Origin: Monosporascus cannonballus
Lineage: Eukaryota; Ascomycota; Sordariomycetes; Xylariales
DNA length: 64,000 bases
Assembly (NCBI GenBank): GCA_004154925.1
Contig: QJNS01000288.1
Coordinates: forward strand, 29,196 to 93,195
Reading direction: 5' to 3'
Both the position numbers and the translations under genes were made by a program. This document shows, one piece after another, positions 1-12,200 of the stretch (position 1 is the first letter of the stretch; the number at the start of each line of letters is the position of its first letter). Below the pieces are notes generated by a model. The model was not told where the DNA came from. It saw nothing but the letters and a program-made list of their open reading frames with translations, and searched no databases.

Positions 1-23
1 GCAACTCGAACTCCCCATTCGCG

Positions 24-1822
24 ATGCCTCATTCCACTAGTTCGGGTTCCTATGCCCGGGACCCATCCGCCTCCCGGTCTAATGCCAAGTCTTACGGAGG
101 AGACCAGAGCACCGATGGCGACTCGGCCCCCGAGAAATTTCCCGATCATATCGATGCTCCGTCTATGCGCGCCAACGGCGTCAGATCCATCAGCCCGAAT
201 ACCGCGTCTAATCAGAATGGATATGCTGTTGGCTTGAGCGCGGGGGCTCATTTGAATGCAGACCGATGGCAGCCCCGGAGAGACAACTCGACAAAGGCCG
301 TCAGGTGGGACGGAGGAAGTGTATCGCGGGGTCATCGCCAGCGGAAGAGCATCAGCGAGGCCTTCCACAACATTAAAGAAAGGAGAGGAAGCGTCAGCCA
401 GAACGCGCACGAGATAGCAGATGCTCTGCGAGCACCCATATCCCCTAAACTCATAGTACGTCGCCTATCTACCAGTCCAGCCCGCACCCAACGTGCTGAC
501 ACGGCGATATTCAGATCCTCTGTATCATGTGGTACATGTCGTCCGCCTTGACCAACACGTCTTCTAAGACTATCCTAAACGCGTTCGACAAGCCCGCCAC
601 CTTGACCATGGTCCAATTCTTCTTCGTCGCCTTCTACTGCATCTTCCTGTCCTGGCTGTCCTCCGTATTTCCGAGGCTGCGGACCGCGATACCGGCATTG
701 AGGAACTCGATACGTTACCCGTCGAGGGAGGTTATTTCCACTACGCTGCCGTTGGCCGCTTTCCAGATCGGAGGCCACCTCCTGAGCTCCACGGCCACGT
801 CCAAGATTCCGGTGTCCATGGTCCACACTGTCAAGGGTCTTTCGCCTCTTTTCACCGTGTTCGCCTACCGATTTATCTTTAACATTCGATACCCGCCGGC
901 AACATACTACTCGCTTGTGCCCCTAACCCTGGGCGTGATGCTCGCTTGCTCGGGGAAACACAAGTTCAAGGGCGAGATTTTGGGACTCTTCTACGCACTT
1001 CTAGCCACAATTATTTTTGTCACGCAAAATATCTTTTCCAAGCGGCTGTTTAACGAGGCTGCCAAGGCCGAGGCTGAAGGCCAAGCCGCCAAGTCCCGCA
1101 AGCTCGATAAGCTTAACCTGCTCTGCTATTCGTCGGGAATGGCGTTCATGTTGACGTCTCCTATTTGGTTTTGGAGCGAGGGGGTCGGCCTTATCCAGGA
1201 CTTCTTCCATGATGGCTCGCTGGATCTGTCGGCTAAACCCGGCAGCTTCGATCATGGACGTCTAGTACTCGAATTTCTGTTTAACGGCACCTTCCACTTT
1301 GGGCAGAACATTTTGGCTTTTGTCTTGTTATCGATGGTGTCGCCTGTCACGTACTCGGTCGCGTCCCTGATCAAGCGGGTTTGGGTTATCATTGTGGCTA
1401 TCATATGGTTTTGGCAGCCGACTACCCCTATTCAGGCGGCCGGAATCGCGCTTACGGCTTTGGGTCTGTACCTCTATGATCGAGCGAACGAGAGCAACAA
1501 GGCGGATCGGCGGGCGCGTTCGCTCAGCCAAAGTACACGAGATCAACCGTTGCTACCGTTGAATACGAGCCAAAACGTGATCGGGCAGAACCAGGGTTCA
1601 CGCATGTTCGAAAGCCCGATGACTATGTCGGGGGCACAGACAGCGCATGCCTATACGAACGGCCATGCCGCATTGGCAAATGGCGGAGGCGACGATCTTA
1701 AGAAGAGCGATGATGCCGGTTCTGGCCCCAGCCAGCAGAGGAGTAACAGCGCTTGGCTGCCACCAGGGACAAAACAGGAGGAGACGTGGAGGTTTGAAGA
1801 TAGAGTCAAAGCTTCCTCCTGA
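24..1822 (+). CDS. sly41: SLY41-like triose-phosphate translocator family membrane transporter
   Basis: Two exons, 24-455 and 515-1822, are joined by a 59-bp intron (GTACGT...TTCAG). The splice is phase 0 and restores ...SPKLI/ILCIMWYMSSALTN. The product is 579 aa. Residues 1-140 are a polar Ser/Arg-rich cytosolic tail. From about residue 145 the TPT/DUF250-type polytopic domain follows, with ALTNTSSKTILNAF near residues 152-165, a charged loop (KAEAEGQAAKSRKLDK), and the late helices with SLIKRVWVIIVAIIWFWQP and ALGLYLYDRA near 428-465. The C-terminal 110 residues are a low-complexity hydrophilic tail. Family members sit in ER/Golgi membranes; yeast Sly41 is a multicopy suppressor of loss of the Rab Ypt1. 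Substrate is not readable from sequence. The frame stays open to the window edge upstream of the chosen ATG, so the true start could lie outside. Confidence 0.92.
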
Positions 1823-2546
1823 TATGTACTTGTACATTTCTCGGCCTGGAGAAAGTAGGCCCCTGGGAGGGTTATGAGGCATGAAGATAATAATACGCAG
1901 AGCGGGAAATGATCACAGACACGCGCGAGTGATAGCAAGGCAGCCCCCAATCCGTAGGGCATCTGGGTTGTTCATTCCAATGTGCATCCGTATATAGAGG
2001 TAGGAATACCACACGGGACTGGGACCATTGCTGCGCAGCTTACGTAGCGTCATCGGGCCTAAGTGTGGGTTTGGGCTGGGCATCCTGGTTATGGGATTTT
2101 AACGCTAGATATCCTCTGATTCAGCTACGCTTATGTGTACGGGCAAGCCTACCAGGTAGGTGGGAAGATCTCTTCTATTTTCCCGCATCGAGCGAGTGGA
2201 CGGAGGTCGAACTTGTATAGAACAATGGACGATACCTTTTCCATACCTAGTATAGTTTAAGCGAATAAAATAGAGTGACATATGGATGGGTGATGGAGTG
2301 TGCAATATACTACACAGCTCAGAGCTCTGCAGCTGATGATACCTGTTGGCGCTAGATCTTGCTGAGCGTCCCACACAAGTCTGCGTAACTAGCGCAAATG
2401 GCCAGAGCTCCAAACTGGGTAAAAGCAAAGCGGCGTGCCGAGCCTGGTGGGGCAAGATCGTCCATTGCGGCTTTTCAATTCTCTAGATCTCTCTACTGCA
2501 CAGTTAGCTACAACTGGCAAACGGCTGTAAAGACCGCTCGAGGAAA

Positions 2547-2844
2547 TCACGTGATTTACCAGGACAGTTCGGACACGCAAGCCGGGGGGATTTTTGGCGG
2601 TTGAACAGAGGTTGCCCCGTGCGTGCTGGGCTGACTGACCTCTTGTGGTTTTTCCCCGTTCCCCGTTCTCCAATTAATCGAGCAAAAGTTGTTCGTAACC
2701 CGAGAGGTCCCGAGAAAAACCTCACTTCAAGTTTCTGGTCTGCCTCTCTCAAAAATACTCCCTTCCCTCTCCCCCAGACCTTCCCAGTCGCCCTTTTCTC
2801 CACTTCACATCCTCATTCCCATCGCTGCTTGTCATCTCGCAAAG
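2547..2844 (+). promoter_or_regulatory. Probable promoter and 5' UTR of the ATP synthase beta gene
   Basis: The 1.0 kb between the transporter stop and the ATP synthase ATG has no convincing gene. It contains a palindromic E-box TCACGTGA at 2547-2554, a CCAAT motif at 2670-2674 about 170 bp before the ATG, and a long CT-rich tract at 2745-2830. Such pyrimidine tracts are common at transcription starts of strongly expressed fungal genes. Function is inferred from motif and position only. Confidence 0.4.
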
Positions 2845-4885
<2,041 letters not shown>

Positions 4886-6884
4886 AGGGAATTTAAGCTA
4901 ATAAATGAGGAGACGTGATCGTTGTTCATATAGAGATGCCACGTGAACTGGATGGGAAAGGTGGGAGTCGGTAGCAGCCCCGTGTATATCTAGAAAAGGA
5001 GAGCAACGTTGTGGGCTGCTAGTTTTACCTCAACCTAGCTCAATCAAGTTCCCTTTGTGAAAGCCTGTAAATCAGGATGTCCTCATGGATATCTAGAAGT
5101 GCACACAAAGAGCATGAAGTCGAGTCTGCTAGGCCCTCGGTCATGAGGTTAAGAGAATCTACGGGATTTTTATCCAACGCAATGCCGCAATGAATTTTCG
5201 GAAGGTTGGTGAAAGTTTATGCTGCTCATCAGAGACATGTGCTAATAAGAACGCCGGGAGCCATTCACACTTCCCGCTCAAGATAAGCGAGAATAAGGGG
5301 CCTCCAGACGATTGTCAGTGTGCAGACACTGACTGCTCGTGGCTTTCTGTCGAATAGGAGCTGGTGTACGCATCCCACGCTGGATCATCATATAACCGGT
5401 TGTTCACCGTGTCAAGGCACCGTCAGCGGGCAGCCGCCATGGCGCACCATCCTCACCAACTCGGCATTCAAGGGCAGGCCGCCCTTGTGGGATTTGCCTG
5501 GCCTTCCGCAAGGGATATGCTGGATACGCCTGGTCACCTAGGATGATATACCTGACTACGTGCCGTCCGCTCCGCTATCCTCCTAGCCCTTAGGCGAAGT
5601 CAGCTGCTGTCTCTGTGTAGTCGGTACCTACGCCCAAATGAAATGGTCTCTTCCCCTGCCACCGGGCGTCTTGGGATGGGGTTCAACGTGTGTTAGTTTT
5701 CGGTGTTTCCATCCTCGGCCGGGGGGGCTTGGTTTGAGCTTTGTACTTCGTGGTCACCTGGAAGGTACGTACGTCCTGGTGTTCGCGGCTAGGGGTGGGA
5801 TATGCGCCTTGCCGTCCTGTCTTCGTAGTTCCCGTGGGAGTTATGCGTCGAGGAGGAAGTAGGCTGGTGGATAATGGCTTCTAGAGCGGCCTGAGCTGTG
5901 TGTATGCTCATGATTGGAGGCGGGAGAGGGCTGTGATGTGTGAAGGGAAGTGTTTGCGGCTAGGGCGGCTAGGGGAGATTCCGATGTCATTACGCGGTTC
6001 TCTGTCCTAGGCACAGGCACAAGGGGTTTCTACTATCTGTATCAAGAGCTGTGCGCCCATGCCACGGTCTTTATTTGCCTACCCGGCAGATAATACGATC
6101 ACATGACTACCATAAATCGCACGGTTTTACAGTATACGTTACGAAGGGTGTTTGTGTGGCTATGGGCTATGTATTCATTGCTAGCCTGTCTGGTTTCTGG
6201 TAACGGACTGTGTAGAGCCAGTCAGACCTAACTAGGATGGTAGAGAGTTGTCATGATCCTCCCTCCGCTGCTGCAGAGTCCTAACCACGAAGATTTGAGA
6301 ACACTTCCACCTTGACCAACACGCCCTGATATCCACGCTTGACCACCCATCCTTGGGGCTGTTTCCTGCTGAAGCACGATGAGTTAGTCGAGGACCACAT
6401 TATCAGTAAGGCTGGTTTAGAACACTTATCGGACAGTCGTCGTCTTCCGAAGCCTGGCCCGCCTCCCCCGGGTCCGCCACAGGTAGGCTATCCGCGTTCA
6501 GCAGAAAACTGGGCGGGAGCGCCAATTATCAAAATATGCTGGTGCGATAGGTACGGCCTTCCAGCCAGTGCCTGGCCGTCCGTCAGTCGTGTTCTCTGGC
6601 GGGATTCCGGTAGGCGGCTCGAAGTCGGTTATGTGTTGCGATGTGCTTGGGAAAATATCGGTAGTCGGTCGGGATAAGAAAAATTGATGAAATATAAACG
6701 AAAGACACGGCAACTGGAGGAATTCCATTGGCGGCCCGAGCAATGAAAGGTGCAAGTATGCTAAGTAGTAGCAAGCCGACCGTTCTTGAGGCTGGCCGCG
6801 TCGTTATCAAGAATATGGCCAGCGACTGTGGCGGCCACATTCAAATGGCGAGAACACATACGTACTCTAGCGTCTTCTCCGCAT
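4886..6884. other. Intergenic 2 kb without a convincing gene
   Basis: This holds the 3' UTR of the ATP synthase gene and GC-normal DNA. Open frames here (5320-5541, 5638-5862, 6339-6677 plus; 6498-6755 minus) look like chance frames, with no domain and no intron logic. Two short minus-strand frames, 5841-5990 (49 aa, starting MTSESPLAALA) and 5789-5911 (40 aa, with QAALEAIIHQPTSSS), overlap in different phases and have protein-like composition. They could be remnants or exons of a small gene, but no splice model joins them. No tRNA, rRNA or repeat was recognised. Confidence 0.5.
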
Positions 6885-7425
6885 TTACTGCATAGCAGTC
6901 TCCCCGAAGATCTTCTCCTGCCATAGTTTGATGCTGTCGAGATATTTGAAGAGCATCTCGAGGTACTCGGGGTCGCCAACCCCCTCTGCACAGCGGTCCT
7001 CGTACTGCTGGACGGCTTCTGTGAGATTTCGAATACGATGCCGAATCGCCTAGGGTTTGCAATGGGTACCAAATGGGTACCCATCACTATCCACGATGTA
7101 AATTCACACGTCATAAAAGCTTAATACTTAGGGTTTTCTAGAAAGATTTATTATACAAGTAATTCTGTATTGTTTACAGATGTTTATTATTTATTTATGA
7201 TTGAAAATATCATCCGTGGGTAGTGATGGGTACCCATTGCAAACCCTAGAATCGCCTACCGTGGCCGCAGCGCAGAGCGACCATGGTATCAGCGTGAAGC
7301 ATAGCGGCGAGTCTCTGTTCCTGCTCCAGCTGGGAGCGGGACGGGGCCAGGATAAGCCGGAATGTCCTAAGACCGGCGTTTCCTGCCGCGGCCTGCTGCT
7401 GCCGGACGCCCGCGCTGCTGGCTTC
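6885..7425 (-). pseudogene. Unrecognised protein gene fragment interrupted by a MITE
   Basis: Read on the minus strand, 7049-6885 encodes 54 residues ending in TAA. It has strong protein character, with amphipathic stretches such as IRNLTEAVQQYED and DPEYLEMLFKYLDSIKLW. The reading frame stops exactly where the hAT-type MITE (7051-7248) begins. On the far side, 7425-7249 holds another open minus frame including SQLEQEQRLAAMLHAD. Removing the MITE and one target copy does not put the two frames in phase, so either an intron lay between them or the gene decayed before insertion. No family was recognised. Upstream exons would lie beyond 7.46 kb, which is now replaced by a second MITE and retrotransposon DNA. 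Confidence 0.5.
7051..7248. mobile_element. hAT-type MITE, 198 bp
   Basis: Terminal inverted repeats TAGGGTTTGCAATGGGTACC / GGTACCCATTGCAAACCCTA are perfect over 20 bp. The element is flanked by a perfect 8-bp duplication GAATCGCC (7043-7050 and 7249-7256). An 8-bp TSD with TAGGG-type ends is the hAT signature. The interior is AT-rich with no coding capacity, so it is non-autonomous. A second internal GGGTACCCAT motif lies next to the left TIR. It is inserted in the minus-strand coding fragment described here. Confidence 0.88.
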
Positions 7426-7463
7426 CTATGTGACCCTGACTTCATATGCTGAAGCATATATAA

Positions 7464-7790
7464 GGGGCAGTTCTCAAACTTTCAGCAAAGGCGGCTGATT
7501 CTGAATATACTTAGGTTTTTCCGAAAAAGTATTATGGGGCTTGCACCCCAGGTATCTTAAAATTTACTTGTGGGTTAGTATCCACTTAATCGGCGATATA
7601 CCCAATTAAAATTAATTATTTTTTTAAGTTTGTTAAACGTACGGATATAAGCATTTAGTTACGAAATCGGTATTAAAAGGATTATGGGTCAAAACCTGAA
7701 CTATTTTGATTCGTCGAAATTTCCGACCTTTGTACGATTTAATCAAAAAAGGTTATTCAGTAAGCCATGTTAAAGTTTGAGAACTGCCCC
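7464..7790. mobile_element. Harbinger-like MITE, 327 bp
   Basis: Terminal inverted repeats GGGGCAGTTCTCAAACTTT / AAAGTTTGAGAACTGCCCC match over 19 bp and are flanked by TAA at 7461-7463 and 7791-7793. A 3-bp TAA/TTA duplication with GGG-starting TIRs fits PIF/Harbinger. TA plus A is an alternative reading, which would suggest Tc1/mariner. The interior has no open frame of note. It lies at the boundary between normal-GC DNA and the AT-rich block. Confidence 0.75.
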
Positions 7791-8194
7791 TAACTGAGAA
7801 AGGATAATTTATCAGGTTCGCTTTTAAAATAGCTTGCTTATTCGCACTGATCAAGACCAATTCTCCCCTACCCTAAATCAGTGTGAAATTAATTCTTTTT
7901 TACGTTAATAAGCAGCCTTACGTTCTGTAAAGCTTAAAGGACTCTATAAACGTATCCTGCGTATGCTTTTTCGTTTTTCGAAAAAATGAAAATATCGTCG
8001 AAATAGCATATCATAAAAACGTTGAAATATTTTCGTAATATATAATTTACTATTGTTGGAAAATTGCTAATGCGTTTGTAAATCCTATTAATATAATCAA
8101 ATATTCAAATTATCCGTATTTCGTTCTAAAAGCAGTTTTTTATTTGTATTCTTTTTTAATTCTAATAAAGTTGTATCCATTTTTGAAATTAAAT

Positions 8195-8572
8195 TGTGAC
8201 GGCTATGCGGTTTAACCAACTATTAAACCTTAAGTTGACGGGTTTATGTTGGCAGAAATATCGTAGGAATCTAAGCAATAAATATAGTAATCGTATTACG
8301 TCTTATAATGCTAAAGGTGCCTTAGGTAACGAAATTATATTATAAATTAAAGTTATTTAAATTATGGAAATAATAAACGCATATATTTTTATTTTGTTGT
8401 ATTGGCTTATTTTTACTTAACCATATTTAGTAAATTTTTATTAAGCGGTTGCTTAGTACTGATCAGTCGTATTTAATAGATTTTTGTTAAATACCCGTTA
8501 CATAATCCGAAAGGTGGTCCGTATCATCCTCGTTAACCGTTTTTTAAGGCCGGAACCTGTCAGGTTATAACA
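8195..8572 (-). repeat. 3' LTR of A1
   Basis: 378 bp, starting TGTGACGG and ending ATAACA on the plus strand. The partner LTR is at 14555-14932, of the same length. It contains the family-A CGAAAGGTGG...CCGGAACCTGTCAGG block. Confidence 0.88.
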
Positions 8573-8639
8573 TAATCTCCCTTCTCCTTAAATCTTGCTT
8601 TCAAAATTTCATTTCGGTAAATGTCACCGGTTTTTTACG

Positions 8640-9257
8640 ATATCGGGTCGCATTACTAAAAATCGGCGTCAGGTTTCCTTTACCACTTGTCGGCAAAACC
8701 TGCTTCTTATTTTGGACGATTTTAGCTTTGAAATTATGCCGTACTCCTTATGTTTTTCCAAAGGTTAAAAATGCGAAATAATGAAAAACGTTTTAAAATA
8801 TAAAGCTTACGTTAAACGTAAATGTTCTTATAATAGGACCGGCGTCCTTTTTTCCTCCCTAGAAAACATTTGCGTTAAGAATTAACGCCTAAAACGAAAA
8901 AAGGTTTTCGCAAAAAAACGTTTTTTAAAATTGCAAAAACGTTATTAACAAAAAATAAATAAAGTTATCGCGCGTTTAATTCGTTTTTGGAAACAAAAGG
9001 TTTTTTTTCGCTCGAAAAAGATAAAAATGGTACAATGGGAATTGCAATTGTTCGAAAAACTGGAGGAGCAGAAACGCTAGGAGCAGGCCATCGCCGAGGC
9101 TTTTATGGCCGCATTGGTTTCTCCCGCTGGTCCCGTGGACTGGTCTGGTGTCGGTAACACCGATTAATCAGTCAAGAACACCAATTGGGATGCAATTATT
9201 TCTAGTGGTTCTGCCGTTGCTAGTAAAAATTCTTTAACAAACGCTAAGCGCCAATAA
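8640..9257 (+). pseudogene. Convergent antisense reading frame of family A (A1 copy), ~205 codons
   Basis: It lies between pol and the 3' LTR, opposite to gag-pol. The frame begins at ATA (probably mutated ATG) at 8640 and ends at TAA 9255-9257. There are only five internal stops, all TAA or TAG, as expected from RIP on CAA/CAG. The N-terminal part has FEIMPY followed by CEIM; the middle is very basic (RLKRKKVFAKKRFLKLQKRY); the part after the internal ATG at 9027 is coiled-coil-like (LQLFEKLEEQKR). The C-terminus has PVDWSGVGNTD and TNWDAIISSG. The 9055-9235 stretch is much less AT-rich than the rest of the element, so it largely escaped RIP. Homologous frames occur in A2, A3, B1, B2 and B4. 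No domain was recognised; the function is unknown. Confidence 0.65.
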
Positions 9258-9261
9258 GATT

Positions 9262-12200
9262 TTTGGCAGGTTCTCAGGTGTTTTCGAAATTTGGATGCTT
9301 TTCCCATTTAATCAGGTACTGGGTAAATCCGTTTCGTTTTCGTATATCGAAAATTTTCTTTACTTTATATACCTATTTATCTTTTACTTTCATATCGTCC
9401 TATACCGTATGCACCTTGATTATATTTGCTGTTAATTTAAATAAAAAAATATAAAAAATTAAATAGAATTTAATTTTTGGTAAAAAATTTAATTAATAAT
9501 TATTTTCTAAGAATTTTTTTTGGCGATTTTGTATAAATCGATATATTTAAAATCGAATTTTTTATTAAATTGTTTTGTTTAAATATTTTTTATAATAAAG
9601 AAAATTATTTTCCCTTTTTCGAAAATTAATCCTTTTAACTTTTTCTGGTTATAATATTTGCTTATTTGATTCCATACGAATTCTAGTTTTATTTTTATTT
9701 CTTAGTACAACTATCGTAATTATTTTAACGTAAAGATTATTTTAATATTAATTGGACTATTATCGCGTATTTCCTTATAAATTTCTGGAATAAAACCAAA
9801 ATTTTCGTTCGCAAATATTATCTTAATGTTTTCGTAATAATTAGTATTATAAGTTAATTATATAATTAGTAATTTTTTAACCTAATTATTTTGTTTTTAA
9901 TTAATATAATATCGTAAGTAAATTTTTAAAATTTAATTTATTGGTTGTATTTATATATTTATTTAAGGTTTAAATATATTAGATAATTTGTGATTCAGGC
10001 CGATTTATGTTATTAAGCTTTGTTAAAACTTAGATATAAATATTGATTTTTTATTTAATATAATTTTTATTAATTATTTATATATATTGAAAATGTATTT
10101 AAAAAATATATATTAACTATTCGGCGTTTATATTCTCGTTATATAGTAAAAAATAGGAAAATTTCGTAAATCGATCGACGATTACGAAAATATTATTATA
10201 ATATATTTTCGTAATTAGGTTTTTTAATATAAGAAATTTGATAATAAAATCGAATATAACTAAATATTATGGTTATTTTGCAACTGGTAATAGCTATAAC
10301 TTTCCGTATAGCTTATGTTATTAATTTTTACTTTGGCATAAATATCATACTGCCGTATAATCTTTTATATTATTAATTTTATTTTAAAAAAGGAATATAT
10401 ATATCGAAATCGCTTTAAGGTTTTATAAATCCTTAAATGTCCGTGTAATTAATATTCGTATATTTTTCGTATTAAATTTTTTTGATATTGTTTAAGAACT
10501 TATATTTTATTTATTTTTTGGTTTTTTTGGAAATTATTATTATATTATTAAATTTTTTAATATATATCAAAAAGTATTGTTCGAATTATTGCAATTTGTT
10601 ATGGGCGTAAGTATTTTTTTATAGTAATATCGAAAATTATATAGTTAATTTTAACTAATTTCTTTTTCGAAGTTTGGTTATTTGCTTAAAGCGTTTATTT
10701 TGCCATTTTTTAATTCTTTTTTATAAATAATAATAAAGTTAAAGTTCGCCAATTTTTTTATATATTTTAATTATCGTTCTGTAAATTCCCTAGTTATAAC
10801 AAATCGGGTAAGACTTTAATAATTTATATAAATTTTAACCTGGTATATGTTTTTCTTTAAAAAGTGCCTAAATTTTCGAAATGCTATAATAATGGCCATA
10901 AATTTCTTATTTGGAATACCGTAATTAAATTCGGTTTCTTTTGATTTATACGAAAAGAATATAATAAGGTATAATTTGCCTTAATTATTTCGTTATCCGA
11001 TTATTACGTTTAATACGTAATTCGAAATATCGGTTTTTAATTTAATAAAACGGTTTAGATCGTACATAATTAGTATTAATTCGTTAATAATTATATCTTT
11101 AATATCCTAAAATGCTTTTTCCGTATTTGGCGTTTATTTAAATTTTTTTCTTTATAAGATTTGTTAAGGATATAATTATCTTACTAAAGTTTCGAATAAA
11201 TTTCCTATAATAATTGGCGAATTTAAGGAATGCCTATATTTTCTTAACCGTTATTGGCGTTTGTTATTCCGTAATTACAGCGATTTTCTTGGGATTTATT
11301 TTAATATATTCTGTGAAGATAATATATTCCAGATATTTTACTTTTTATATATAAAATTAATTTTTTTACGTTAACAAATAACTTTATGTCTTATAAAAGT
11401 TAAAGAACTTTATAAACGTATTTTGCATATATTTTTTTTATTTTTAAAAATGAAAATACCGTTAAGGTAATAAACGACAAAAATATCGAGGTATTTTCGT
11501 AATACGTAATTTACTATTCGCTAAAAAATTGTTAATACGTTTGTAAATCTTATTAGTATAATTAAATATTTAAATAATTCGTATTTTATCTTAAAAACTG
11601 TTTTTTATTTGTATTTTTTTTACTTTAATAAGGTTATATTTATTTTTAAGATTAAATTTTATAAATTCTTTAATTCCGTAAAGTTAGTTTTTTATTTCCG
11701 TAATTAGAGGTAATAATATTTAATCCTTAATAATAATATTGTTCAGTTGCCGATAATTAATTATAAGTTATAATTTCCCATTTTTCTTTAGTACGAAAAA
11801 TATTAAATATTTTATTATTAATTTCGAAAGTCGAATTATATTTTTTTTGTAGCCGATTTTCCACATATTTTTTAAAAGTACGTAATTCGTTTTTATTAAG
11901 GTTATAAATAAGGTAGAACTTTGTTAAAAATCTTTTTTTAAGAATTATTTCGTAATCTTATTCGCTATATTCTGGTAATTTCGTATTAAGTTTTTTCCTA
12001 AAAAGTTACTTATATTTATGATATTATAATAATATATTAATTAAATTTCTTGATTTTTAAAGTTATTACTTTTATTATTTTAAATCGGTATTTAATTATT
12101 TTAATTTCGTTTTAATAATAATAACGATATATCGTATTTTTCTTTAATATTTATGTTTTTTTATATTTTGTTTTTTCAGATAATAAAGTTTTTGTTATAC

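Noticed and set aside
456..551. Continuation of the first transporter exon past 455
   Set aside because: It reads through a clear GTACGT donor into intron sequence; splicing to 515 restores the conserved transporter frame.
5320..5862. Two 73-74 aa plus-strand frames
   Set aside because: No domain, no splice sites joining them, and composition like random GC-rich DNA.
6339..6755. 112 aa plus frame with PGPPPPGPP and 85 aa minus frame
   Set aside because: Short proline-rich chance frame, no homologue recognised, no supporting neighbours.
9263..9454. 63 aa plus frame in A1
   Set aside because: It is the antisense of the chromodomain-coding part of pol, outside the conserved convergent frame; it stays open only because TA-rich RIP products lack stops in that frame.
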